Assembly: GCA_020846005.1 (NCBI GenBank)
Contig: JADLEQ010000055.1
Span: 124,001 to 188,000, forward strand
Length of the DNA stretch: 64,000 nt
From: Polyangiaceae bacterium
GTDB lineage: Bacteria; Myxococcota_A; Polyangia; Polyangiales; Polyangiaceae
Direction of reading: 5' to 3'
This document shows positions 1 to 7,457 of this stretch, in pieces. Every line of letters starts with the position of its first letter. The first letter of the stretch is position 1. The position numbers and the translations under genes are program-made. Below the pieces are notes generated by a model that saw only the letters and a list, made by a program, of their open reading frames with translations, was not told the DNA's origin and searched no databases.

Positions 1-96
1 GGCGCCGCTGACTCCCCCCCGACCGACGGGACGGACGCCGCCGTCGATGAGGCAAGCCTGACGGACACCGGCCCTCCAGAGGCGACGCCCGACTGA
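1..96 (+). CDS. C-terminal end of an unidentified protein (5' truncated)
   Basis: An open frame from the window edge ends in TGA at 94-96. The 31 visible residues are rich in Pro, Asp, Thr and Ala (ending PPEATPD), which looks like a disordered tail. No domain is visible, so the function is unknown. It lies 72 bp before feoA. The gap carries a candidate Fur site, so feoA probably has its own promoter rather than belonging to this gene. Confidence 0.4.
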   Translation, partial: GAADSPPTDGTDAAVDEASLTDTGPPEATPD

Positions 97-133
97 CGCT
101 CCCGGCGACGGCCGCCCGCGCGTACGAACGGAT

Positions 134-150
134 TTGAAAGTCGTTTTCAG
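134..150 (+). promoter_or_regulatory. Candidate Fur box upstream of feoAB
   Basis: The sequence TTGAAAGTCGTTTTCAG contains the dyad TGAAA-N5-TTTCA, centred about 27 bp before the feoA start. From memory, the Fur motif described for deltaproteobacteria is close to WTGAAAATNATTTTCAW. This site differs from its core at two symmetric positions. The short AT-rich stretch stands out in very GC-rich surroundings and lies directly before a ferrous iron uptake operon. Confidence 0.55.
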
Positions 151-168
151 TGGCGGTAAGGAGAGCGC

Positions 169-444
169 ATGTCGCTCGCCGATGTGAGCCCGGGCCAGAA
201 CGCGGTGATCCAGGCCGTGGGCGGGCAGCGCGCGTTTCGCAGGCGGCTGCTCGAGCTCGGTCTCCTGCCGGGCACCGCCGTCACGTTGGTGCGCGTGGCT
301 CCGCTCCGCGATCCCGTGGAGCTCCTGGTGCGCGGGACGAGCCTCTCGATCCGGCGAGCCGAGGCCGCGTGCATCGAGGTGGCCCAGCTCACCAGCGCGG
401 CCTCGGAGCCTCTCGCTTCCGGGGCGGCGCGGGGCCCCGGGTGA
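169..444 (+). CDS. feoA: FeoA family ferrous iron transport protein
   Basis: This 91-residue cytosolic protein has the small SH3-like FeoA fold, which is thought to associate with FeoB and modulate its activity. Family features visible are an early QRAFRRRLLELGLLPGT segment (the conserved R/L-x-LGL-x-PG-x turn) and a terminal strand LSIRRAEAACIEV. The ATG at 169 has a good ribosome site (TAAGGAGAGCGC) eight bases upstream. The last codons overlap the GTG of feoB by 4 bp (GTGA), so the two are probably translationally coupled. Length is typical for the family. The Fur-like dyad upstream suggests iron repression. Confidence 0.9.
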   Translation: MSLADVSPGQNAVIQAVGGQRAFRRRLLELGLLPGTAVTLVRVAPLRDPVELLVRGTSLSIRRAEAACIEVAQLTSAASEPLASGAARGPG

Positions 445-2636
445 ACGAGCCACGATCGCCAGCCCTGTCGGAGCCCCCGTCCGCGGCGCCGATCGTGCTG
501 CTCGTGGGCAGCCCGAACGTCGGGAAGAGCTCCCTCTTCAACGCGCTCACTGGGGGGCACGCTCGCGTCGGCAACTACCCCGGCATCACCGTCGAGCGGC
601 TGAGCGGTCAGGCTCGCGTCCCCACGAACACCGGCGCGCGATCGGTGAGAGTGACGGACGTCCCCGGGACGCACTCGCTGGCCGCTCGGTCGCGCGACGA
701 GCGCGTCGCGCTCGACTCGATCCTGGGCGCGAACGGCGAGCCGCAGCCCGCGCTCGTGGTCTGCGTGGTCGACGCGACCCAGCTCGGGAGGAGCTCCTAT
801 CTGCTGCTCTCCGTCGCGGAGCTCGGCGTCCCGCTCGTAGTGGCCGTCAACATGATCGACGAGGCCCGGGACGCGCCCCCCGACGTGGCCGAGCTCGAGC
901 GCGCGCTCGGCGTCCCGTGCGTCGTCACGGACGCGCGACGCGGCCGGGGCGTGGACGCGCTGCGCGCGACGATCGCCCGCGGCCTGGAGGATCCGCGGCG
1001 CTGCGATCTCGAGATCGACTACCCGCCAGCGCTCGTCGCCGATCGCGAGGAGCTCCGCCAGCACCTCCCGGAGCCGTGGCGCGGCGACGACCGGCGCGAA
1101 CGCGCGCTCGCGCTGTGGGCGCTCGCGAGCCTCGACGAGGACGACGAGCTAGACGACGCGCCCCGAGCGCTCCGAGAAGCCGCGATCCGCGTCCGCGCGC
1201 GGCACGCAGACCGCGACCTGGACCGCGAGATCGCGACGGGTCGGTGGGCGGCCATCGAGCGCCTCGTGAGCCGCGTCACCCGGCGAGACGATCCGCATCC
1301 GCAGAAACGCCGCGGGACGGAGCGCGCCGACCGCCTCCTGCTGCACCCGGTCTGGGGCTTCGCCATCTTCGTCGCGCTCATGCTGGCGCTGTTCCAGTCG
1401 CTCTTCTCGTGGTCGGAGCCAGCGATCCAGCTCATCGAGAGCGGCGTGTCGGCGCTCCAGGGCGCGCTGCGCGCGGCGCTCCCCGCCGGCCTCGTCCGTG
1501 ATTTCGCGTCGGAGGGTGTGGTCGGCGGGGTCGGCAACGTGATCGTGTTCTTGCCGCAGATCCTCCTCCTCTTTCTGCTCCTCGGGCTGCTCGAGGACTC
1601 CGGCTACATGGCGAGGGTCGCGTATCTGATGGACCGCGTCATGAGGTCCCTCGGGCTCCACGGGCGCGCGTTCGTCCCCATGCTCTCCGGCTTCGCCTGC
1701 GCCGTCCCGGCGATCCTCGCTACGCGGACGATGGAGCGGCAGCGAGACCGGACGCTCACCATGCTGGTGATCCCGCTGATGACCTGCTCGGCGCGACTGC
1801 CCGTGTACACGCTCATCATCGCCGCTCTGCTCCCGCCGGGCGAGGTGCTCGGTCTGAGCGTCGCCCCGCTCGCGCTCACGTCCATGTACGTCCTGTCCAT
1901 GGTGGTCTCGCTGGCTGCAGCGGGGATCCTCGGGCGCACGGTGGTCCGCGGGCGCCGGATGCCGCTGCTCCTGGAGCTCCCGCCGTACCGAGTGCCGCAG
2001 CCGCGCGCCGTGCTGCGCATGACCTGGCGGCGGACGATGTCGTTCGTGCGAGAGGCCGGGACGACGATCCTCGCTTGCACGGTGGTGCTGTGGGCGCTGC
2101 TCACGTTCCCCCGATCGGAGACGGCCCCCGTGGTGGCCGCAGCGGTGCCAGCCGCCGCTGCGGCGGCCGCCGCGCCCGCGCCGGCGACCGGGGCGCGCGA
2201 GCCCGCGGCGGCGCCTGCCATCGAACGAACCTGGGGCGGGAAGCTAGGCAAGGCGCTCGAGCCAGCGCTGGAGCCGCTCGGCTTCGACTGGCGGATCGGC
2301 GTCGGCCTGATCGGCGCGTTCGCCGCGCGCGAGGTGTTCGTGTCCACGATGGCCCTGGTCTACGGCCTGGACGAGGTCGACGACGAGGCGCTCCCGCTCC
2401 GCGAACGCCTGCGCCTCGAGCGCAGGCCCGACGGCACGCCGCGCTACCGCGCTCTCACCGGGATCTCGCTCATGGTCTTCTTCGCGTTCGCCGCGCAGTG
2501 CATGAGCACCCTCGCCACCGTGCGGCGAGAGACGGGCGGCTGGAGGTGGCCGGCGTTCATGCTGGGTTACATGACGACGCTGGCCTGGGTGGCGAGCTTC
2601 CTCGTCTATCAAGTAGGGACATCGCTGGGCTTCTAG
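441..2636 (+). CDS. feoB: Ferrous iron transporter FeoB
   Basis: FeoB is the GTPase-gated inner-membrane Fe2+ transporter, here 731 aa. The N-terminal G domain shows G1 GSPNVGKSS (about residues 23-31), G2 in GNYPGITVE, G3 DVPGT and G4 NMID. A helical spacer follows, then the membrane domain with the first Gate segment (LSGFACAVPAI) and the second around GAFAAREVFV. Length is close to the usual 700-770. The start is the GTG at 441, inside the feoA stop (GTGA overlap), placing G1 at the expected distance from the N-terminus. An Ala/Pro-rich insert (about residues 562-598) lies between two membrane segments. Confidence 0.95.
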   Translation: MNEPRSPALSEPPSAAPIVLLVGSPNVGKSSLFNALTGGHARVGNYPGITVERLSGQARVPTNTGARSVRVTDVPGTHSLAARSRDERVALDSILGANGEPQPALVVCVVDATQLGRSSYLLLSVAELGVPLVVAVNMIDEARDAPPDVAELERALGVPCVVTDARRGRGVDALRATIARGLEDPRRCDLEIDYPPALVADREELRQHLPEPWRGDDRRERALALWALASLDEDDELDDAPRALREAAIRVRARHADRDLDREIATGRWAAIERLVSRVTRRDDPHPQKRRGTERADRLLLHPVWGFAIFVALMLALFQSLFSWSEPAIQLIESGVSALQGALRAALPAGLVRDFASEGVVGGVGNVIVFLPQILLLFLLLGLLEDSGYMARVAYLMDRVMRSLGLHGRAFVPMLSGFACAVPAILATRTMERQRDRTLTMLVIPLMTCSARLPVYTLIIAALLPPGEVLGLSVAPLALTSMYVLSMVVSLAAAGILGRTVVRGRRMPLLLELPPYRVPQPRAVLRMTWRRTMSFVREAGTTILACTVVLWALLTFPRSETAPVVAAAVPAAAAAAAAPAPATGAREPAAAPAIERTWGGKLGKALEPALEPLGFDWRIGVGLIGAFAAREVFVSTMALVYGLDEVDDEALPLRERLRLERRPDGTPRYRALTGISLMVFFAFAAQCMSTLATVRRETGGWRWPAFMLGYMTTLAWVASFLVYQVGTSLGF

Positions 2637-2637
2637 C

Positions 2638-3333
2638 GTGGCCCCTCGCCGTCAGCCCGCGCCCGCGCTCGTCGCGCTCCCGCGCGCGTTCTACGAGCGC
2701 CCGGTGCTGGCCGTCGCGCGCGACGCCATCGGGAAGCTGCTCGTCCACGAGTCGCCGGAGGGGCTCGTCGCCGGTCGCATCGTCGAGGCCGAGGCGTACC
2801 GCGGCCCCGAGGACCTCGCGGCGCACTCCCGCGGCGGCCGCCGCACCCCGCGCACGGAGGCGATGTGGGGCCCCGCCGGTCACGCCTACGTCTTCTTCGT
2901 CTACGGGATGCACTGGCACGTGAACCTCGTCACCGGCGCGGTCGGCGAGCCGCACGCGGTCCTGCTCCGTGCCGTCGAGCCAGTGGTGGGAGAGCCCCTC
3001 CTGGCTGCGCGGCGCGGTCGCGAGCCAGGCGACCTCCGCCTCACCAACGGCCCCGGGAAGCTCTGCCGCGCGTTCGGGATCGACGGCCGCCACTACGGCG
3101 CAGATCTGTGCGAAGGTCCCCTCTTCCTCGCGGAGGGCGATCGCCCTCGGGTGGCGCGCTCAGCCCGGATCGGCGTCGAGTACGCCGGGAGCTGGGCGGC
3201 GCGCCCGTGGCGCTTCCTCGATCCGGCGAGCCGCTGGGTGTCGGACGCGCGCGCGCGTGGACGCGGCGACCAGCGCTCCGGCGCGCCGGCGCCTGGGCGC
3301 GCCCGCACTGGAAGTCGCCAGCCGCGCGGCTAG
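2638..3333 (+). CDS. 3-methyladenine DNA glycosylase (Mpg/AAG family)
   Basis: A 231-residue protein matching the mammalian-type alkyladenine DNA glycosylases, which excise alkylated purines in base-excision repair. Conserved segments visible are GRIVEAEAYRGPEDLAAHS (with the catalytic Glu), MWGPAGHAYVFFVYGMHW and LTNGPGKLCRAFGI. Length fits the bacterial family (about 190-230). The GTG start lies one base after the feoB stop, so it is probably co-transcribed with feoAB. Repair of alkylation or oxidative damage next to iron uptake may be coincidental. The C-terminal 30 residues are Arg/Gly-rich and look disordered. The stop codon overlaps a TAGGCT element that may serve as the -10 box of coaBC. 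Confidence 0.9.
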   Translation: MAPRRQPAPALVALPRAFYERPVLAVARDAIGKLLVHESPEGLVAGRIVEAEAYRGPEDLAAHSRGGRRTPRTEAMWGPAGHAYVFFVYGMHWHVNLVTGAVGEPHAVLLRAVEPVVGEPLLAARRGREPGDLRLTNGPGKLCRAFGIDGRHYGADLCEGPLFLAEGDRPRVARSARIGVEYAGSWAARPWRFLDPASRWVSDARARGRGDQRSGAPAPGRARTGSRQPRG

Positions 3334-3336
3334 GCT
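3331..3336 (+). promoter_or_regulatory. Candidate -10 element of coaBC (leaderless-type)
   Basis: TAGGCT ends 7 bp before the GTG of coaBC, and no Shine-Dalgarno sequence precedes that GTG. If this is a sigma-70-type TANNNT box, transcription would start at or very near the start codon. Similar TAGNNT boxes precede three other starts in the window. Confidence 0.3.
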
Positions 3337-3343
3337 CGGGGGC

Positions 3344-4567
3344 GTGACTCGATCCCTCCACGGCCGCCGCGTGGTGCTCGCGGTGACCGGAAGCGTCGCC
3401 GCGTACAAGAGCGCGGCGCTCACTCGTCTGCTCCGCGCGGCCGGCGCCGAGGTGGACGTGGTGATGACGAGGAGCGCTCGCCGATTCGTCGGGGACGCCA
3501 CGTTCTCGGGGTTGACGGGCCGGCCCGTGCTGCGGACGGCGTTCGGACCCGCGGCGGCGGGGGAGCTGCACGTCGACGTGGCGCGCCGCGCCGAGCTGGT
3601 GATCGTCGCCCCGGCGACGGCCGACGTCCTCGCGCGCCTGGCCACGGGCCGCGCCGACGACCTGGTGACGGCGATCGCGCTGTGCGCGACCTGTCCGGTG
3701 CTGGCGGCGCCGGCGATGCACCCGTCCATGTGGTCGCACCCAGCGACGCGTCGGAACGCCGAGCTCCTCGCGCGCGACGGGCGGGTCACGCTGGTCGGGC
3801 CGATCGCCGGCGAGGTCGCGTCGGGCGACACCGGGATCGGGAGAATGGCCGAGCCAGAGACGATCGCCGCCGCCGCGGCCAGCGCGCTGACGCCACGGGA
3901 TCTCGCCGGCCGACACTTGGTCGTCTCCGCAGGCCCGACGCTCGAGGATCTGGACCCCGTGCGCTTCCTCGGGAACCGGTCCTCGGGGCGCATGGGGTTC
4001 GCGTTAGCCGAGCGCGCCGCCGCGAGAGGCGCGCGCGTGACGCTCGTCACCGGGCCCGTGGCGCTGGCGACCCCGCCGGGGGTCGTGCGGCGCGATGTCC
4101 GCTCCGCGCTCGAGATGCAGGCCGCGCTGGACGCCGCGCTCGCCGCCAGCACGGGCGGAGCCGACGCGTTGCTCATGGCCGCCGCCGTGGGCGACTACCG
4201 CCCAGCGACGACCCACGCGGCGAAGCTCAAGCGGTCCGCGGAGTCGCTCACGATCGAGCTCCAGCCGAACCCGGACCTATTGCGGGAGATCGCGCGGCGG
4301 AGGACGGGGCCGCGGCCCGTGCTCGTCGGCTTCGCCGTCGAGACGGGCACGGACGACGAGATCGCCGGGTACGGCCAGAAGAAGCGGGTCGAGAAGCGCG
4401 TGGACGTCGTCGTCGCCAACCCCGCCGCAGAGTCGTTCGGGCGCTCGGACAACCGCGCCGTCCTCGTGACGGCGGAGGGTGCTCGGTGGTTGCCGGTGCT
4501 GGAGAAGACCGTCCTCGCCGATCACATCCTCGATGCCGTCGTGTCGATGCTGGGAGGAGCCGAGTGA
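3344..4567 (+). CDS. coaBC: Bifunctional phosphopantothenoylcysteine decarboxylase / phosphopantothenate-cysteine ligase
   Basis: This enzyme makes 4'-phosphopantetheine in coenzyme A synthesis: the C-terminal CoaB half joins cysteine to 4'-phosphopantothenate and the N-terminal FMN-dependent CoaC half decarboxylates the product. The CoaC half shows VTGSVAAYKS, the His of ELHVDVARRAE, the flavin-binding VAPATADVLAR and PAMHPSMW (family Asn replaced by His, as in some other bacteria). The CoaB half shows VSAGPTLEDLDPVR, GNRSSGRMGFALA, AAAVGDYRP and KLKR. At 407 aa the length is typical. The GTG at 3344 is chosen because it gives the normal N-terminus. The stop overlaps the next gene by 4 bp. 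Confidence 0.95.
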   Translation: MTRSLHGRRVVLAVTGSVAAYKSAALTRLLRAAGAEVDVVMTRSARRFVGDATFSGLTGRPVLRTAFGPAAAGELHVDVARRAELVIVAPATADVLARLATGRADDLVTAIALCATCPVLAAPAMHPSMWSHPATRRNAELLARDGRVTLVGPIAGEVASGDTGIGRMAEPETIAAAAASALTPRDLAGRHLVVSAGPTLEDLDPVRFLGNRSSGRMGFALAERAAARGARVTLVTGPVALATPPGVVRRDVRSALEMQAALDAALAASTGGADALLMAAAVGDYRPATTHAAKLKRSAESLTIELQPNPDLLREIARRRTGPRPVLVGFAVETGTDDEIAGYGQKKRVEKRVDVVVANPAAESFGRSDNRAVLVTAEGARWLPVLEKTVLADHILDAVVSMLGGAE

Positions 4568-5391
4568 GCGACGATCCAAGGGACGGCGCGAGCGGCGACG
4601 CGGCTGCCCCCGACGCCGACGAGCTCGACGGCGCGGCGGCGCTCGGGGAGCGGGCGCGCGCGCGCGGCCGGGCGGCCCGCGAGGCGCGAGGGGCGCCCGC
4701 CCGCCCGCCGTCGCCGCTCGGGTGGCGGATCGCCGTCCTGGTCGCGGCGGTCGTCGCCGGGACGTACGCGTGGGCGGCCCGGGACGCGATCGCGGGCGAG
4801 CCGGTCGTCTACTACGCCGTGCTGATCCCGTACGGCGCGCTCGCCGCGGGCGCGCTGTATCGCCTCTGGAGCGACGGCACGCTCGCGGACCGGCTCCGCC
4901 TGCGCGGCGGGGATTTCACGATCGGCGCGGTCACCGCCGCGGTCCTCCTCGTCGGGGGGTGGTTGCTCGGGCGACTGGTCGCGCCGTCCGGGTCGCCTCG
5001 GCAGCTCTGGGCCCTGCGCCTCGAGCACCAGCTCGGCCAGCCCGACGCGCTCCAGCACTCCGTCGGCCTGACGGCGGCGCTGCTCGGCATCGCCATCTGC
5101 GAAGAGCTGGTGTGGCGAGGGCTCGTCCTCGAGCTGCTCGCGGAGCGCGTGGGCCCGCGGCTTGGCTGGGTGCTCGCGGCGCTCCTGTACGGCGCGGCCT
5201 TCCTGCCTGCCGCGGCGACCTTGCGCGTCCCCATCGCCGGACCGAACCCGCTGCCCGTGCTCGGCGCGCTCGGCGCGGGCTTCGTATGGAGCTTCCTCGC
5301 GGCGAGGTCGGGTCGCCTCACGCCCGGCGTGTTCTCACACGCGGCGCTCGCGTACTTCGGCGTGGCGGTCTTCCGCGTCCCGCCCGGGTGA
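4564..5391 (+). CDS. CPBP-family intramembrane protease-like protein
   Basis: A 275-residue membrane protein with a charged Asp/Arg-rich N-terminus (about 55 residues) and several hydrophobic segments. The motif EELVWRG matches motif 1 (EExxxR) of the CPBP/Abi intramembrane metalloprotease family, and SHAALAYF near the C-terminus matches motif 3. The usual motif 2 (FxxxH) is not evident; the corresponding segment reads LLYGAAFLPAAATLR without His. It may therefore be a variant or an inactive member. The GTG start overlaps the coaBC stop (GTGA), implying coupling. Substrate and role are unknown; the link to CoA synthesis is positional only. Confidence 0.7.
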   Translation: MSDDPRDGASGDAAAPDADELDGAAALGERARARGRAAREARGAPARPPSPLGWRIAVLVAAVVAGTYAWAARDAIAGEPVVYYAVLIPYGALAAGALYRLWSDGTLADRLRLRGGDFTIGAVTAAVLLVGGWLLGRLVAPSGSPRQLWALRLEHQLGQPDALQHSVGLTAALLGIAICEELVWRGLVLELLAERVGPRLGWVLAALLYGAAFLPAAATLRVPIAGPNPLPVLGALGAGFVWSFLAARSGRLTPGVFSHAALAYFGVAVFRVPPG

Positions 5392-5412
5392 GGGCGAGCC
5401 GCGCGGCGGCGA

Positions 5413-6165
5413 TCACGCCTCGGCGAGGCGCGCCAGCTCTTCCTCGGAGACGTCGAAGTCGCTGAAGACGCTCTGCACGTCGTCGTGGTCGTCGAGCGCG
5501 TCAACGAGGTTCATGCAGACCTCGGCGTCCCTGCCCGAGACGACCTTCTTCGCCTTGGGGACGTAGGCGACCTTGCTCTCCTGGAGCGCGAGCTTCGACT
5601 CCTGGAAGGCGGCGAGCACCGAGTCGAACTGCTCCGGCGGCGTGTAGACCGCCCACACGTCGCCCTCGTCGCGGTAGTCGTCCGCGCCGGCGGCCAGCGC
5701 GGCTTCCATCAGCTGGTCCTCGCCGACGGTCGCCTTCTCCAGCGTGAACGTGCCCAGCCGATCGAAGGCCCACGCCGCGGTGCCCGAGCCCCCCATCTGC
5801 CCGTTGTGCCGCTCGAACACCTTGCGGAGCTCGGCCGCGGTGCGGTTGCGGTTGTCGGTGCTGCCCTCGACGAGGAAGAGCGTTCCCCCAGGCCCGGTGC
5901 CCTCGTAGAGCACGTCCTCGTACGCGGCCCCGCCGAGCTCGCCCGACCCGCGCTGGACCGCGCGCTTGATGGTGTCGTTCGGCATCTGCTGCGACTTCGC
6001 GTCATCGATCGCCTTGCGCAGCCGCGCGTTGCCGGCGGGATCGCCGCCCCCGATCCGCGCCGCCGTCACGATCTCACGGATGAGCTTCGTGAACAGCTTG
6101 CCGCGCGCTGCGTCGATCGCGCCCTTCTTGCGCTTGATCGTGGCCCATTTGGAATGCCCGCTCAT
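5413..6165 (-). CDS. yebC: YebC/PmpR family regulatory protein
   Basis: A 250-residue member of the universally conserved YebC/TACO1 family. Members bind DNA or ribosome-associated RNA and are linked to transcription control or relief of translational stalling at proline stretches. The signature N-terminus MSGHSKWATIKRKKGAIDA is complete, and the acidic C-terminus is typical. The ATG has an upstream GAGGAG. A role at polyproline motifs would suit this proteome, where Pro-rich proteins abound, but that is inference. The gene is convergent with the CPBP gene, with only 21 bp between stops. Confidence 0.93.
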   Translation of the reverse strand: MSGHSKWATIKRKKGAIDAARGKLFTKLIREIVTAARIGGGDPAGNARLRKAIDDAKSQQMPNDTIKRAVQRGSGELGGAAYEDVLYEGTGPGGTLFLVEGSTDNRNRTAAELRKVFERHNGQMGGSGTAAWAFDRLGTFTLEKATVGEDQLMEAALAAGADDYRDEGDVWAVYTPPEQFDSVLAAFQESKLALQESKVAYVPKAKKVVSGRDAEVCMNLVDALDDHDDVQSVFSDFDVSEEELARLAEA

Positions 6166-6242
6166 GGCTCCTCACCTGCCGAAAGTACGAGGGAGCCGGC
6201 GAGGTAGCACCCCGGGACGAGCCGGTAAAGAGCGCCGGCGTC

Positions 6243-6260
6243 CGCGGCGACGACGCCGCG
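6243..6260 (-). terminator. Candidate hairpin terminator
   Basis: CGCGGCG-ACGA-CGCCGCG forms a perfect 7-bp GC stem with a 4-nt loop. It lies 15-33 bp past the stop of the minus-strand lipoprotein gene and before yebC. No T-run follows, so intrinsic termination is uncertain. Confidence 0.3.
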
Positions 6261-6275
6261 CCGCGGCGAACCCGG

Positions 6276-7409
6276 CTAGCCGCAGGTCACTGTGACCTGG
6301 AGGGTCGGCTGGTTCGACGGAGCCTCCACGACGACGTAGTAGGTGAGCCCGGGCTCCGCCGTGAAGGTCACGTTGTGGCGATCGGGGTCCGCCTCGTTCT
6401 GCGAGTCCGCGACGCAGAGACCGGTGTGGCACGAACCGGCCATCACGAACATCGCGCCGTCCTGCGGATCCTGACTGGCCGTGTAGCGGAAGGTGACCGT
6501 CTGCGTGGTGACCGGCGTGAAGCGGAAGATGATGTCCTGATACGGGTAGGTCTTCCCGCAGATGGGGCCTCCCACGTCGCTCCACTTGCCCGACATGGCG
6601 ACGGTGTGCGTCCCGTTGCAGTCGATCGTCGGGTGGTAGTTCGAGTCGCCGACCCCCCCGGCGTTGCCGCCGTCGCAGTTGACCTCCCACTGACAAGTCG
6701 ACGAGCAGCCGTCGAAGCTGGAGAGGTCCTGGTCATCGCACTGCTCGCCCGGGTCGACGACGCCGTTACCGCAGTCGGTGCTCCCGCCGCCGGTCCCGCC
6801 GCTGCCGCCGGTCCCGCCGGTCGCCGTGCCGCCGCTGCCGCTCGCCCCGCCGGTCGCCGTGCCGCCGCTGCCGCTCGCCCCGCCGGTCGCCGTGCCGCCG
6901 CTGCCGCTCGCGCCGCCGCCGGTGCCGCCGCCGCCGCTCGCCCCGCCGGTCGCCGTGCCGCCGCTGCCGCCGCCGCCGGTCGCCGTGCCGCCGCCGCCGC
7001 TCGCACCGCCCGTCACCGCGCCGCCGGTGCCGCCGCCGCCGCTCGCACCGCCCGTCACCGCGCCGCCGGTGCCGCTGGCGCCGCCCGTCACCGCGCCGCC
7101 GGTGCCGCTGGCGCCGCCCGTCATCGCGCCGCTGGCGCCGCCGACCGCCGCGCCGCCGCTCGCGCCACCCGTCGCCGCGCCGCTGGCGCCGCCGGTCGCC
7201 GAGCCGCCGCCGGTCGCCGCGCCGGCGCTGCCGCCCGCCGGCGCTCCCCCGGCGCCTCCCGAGCCTCCCCCGCTTACCATACCCCCTCCCCCTGCAGCGC
7301 CCCCACCGGGCCCTGCCCCCGCGTCGCCGCCTCCCACCTGGTCGATCTCCGCGCCCGTGGCGCAGCTCGCGAGCACGAACAGACCCAGCGACCACGACCG
7401 CGCGCGCAC
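6276..7409 (-). CDS. Lipoprotein with long Gly-rich repeat and myxobacterial Cys-rich repeat
   Basis: A 377-residue predicted surface or outer-membrane lipoprotein. The N-terminus has a signal peptide with lipobox LASC. About 150 residues of low-complexity Gly/Ala/Ser/Thr repeat follow (TGGASG units). Next comes a domain starting CGNGVVDPGEQCDD and continuing DGCSSTCQW, the consensus of the myxococcal disulfide repeat. The remaining 120 residues (to VTVTCG) look like a beta-sandwich with paired Cys. The start is GTG. It follows the kinase gene by 48 bp and may be co-transcribed. The function is unknown; the repeat probably serves as a flexible stalk. Confidence 0.8.
   Translation of the reverse strand: MRARSWSLGLFVLASCATGAEIDQVGGGDAGAGPGGGAAGGGGMVSGGGSGGAGGAPAGGSAGAATGGGSATGGASGAATGGASGGAAVGGASGAMTGGASGTGGAVTGGASGTGGAVTGGASGGGGTGGAVTGGASGGGGTATGGGGSGGTATGGASGGGGTGGGASGSGGTATGGASGSGGTATGGASGSGGTATGGTGGSGGTGGGSTDCGNGVVDPGEQCDDQDLSSFDGCSSTCQWEVNCDGGNAGGVGDSNYHPTIDCNGTHTVAMSGKWSDVGGPICGKTYPYQDIIFRFTPVTTQTVTFRYTASQDPQDGAMFVMAGSCHTGLCVADSQNEADPDRHNVTFTAEPGLTYYVVVEAPSNQPTLQVTVTCG
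6784..7228. repeat. Short degenerate tandem repeat encoding the Gly-rich stalk
   Basis: Imperfect repeats of 9-36 bp, built from CCGCCGGTCGCCGTGCCG and CCGCTGCCGCTCGC blocks on the plus strand, encode TGGASG-type units of the lipoprotein. One 36-bp unit near 6830-6910 recurs almost exactly. Such arrays are prone to slippage, so length may differ between strains. Confidence 0.75.
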
Positions 7410-7457
7410 CCCGACACTCTCGCAGATCGGAGCGCGCCGAGCAACCTGCCGCGAGGC

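Noticed and set aside
5416-5430. Dyad CGCCTCG-G-CGAGGCG as terminator for yebC
   Set aside because: It lies inside the last codons of yebC and is explained by its Ala/Glu/Arg codons.
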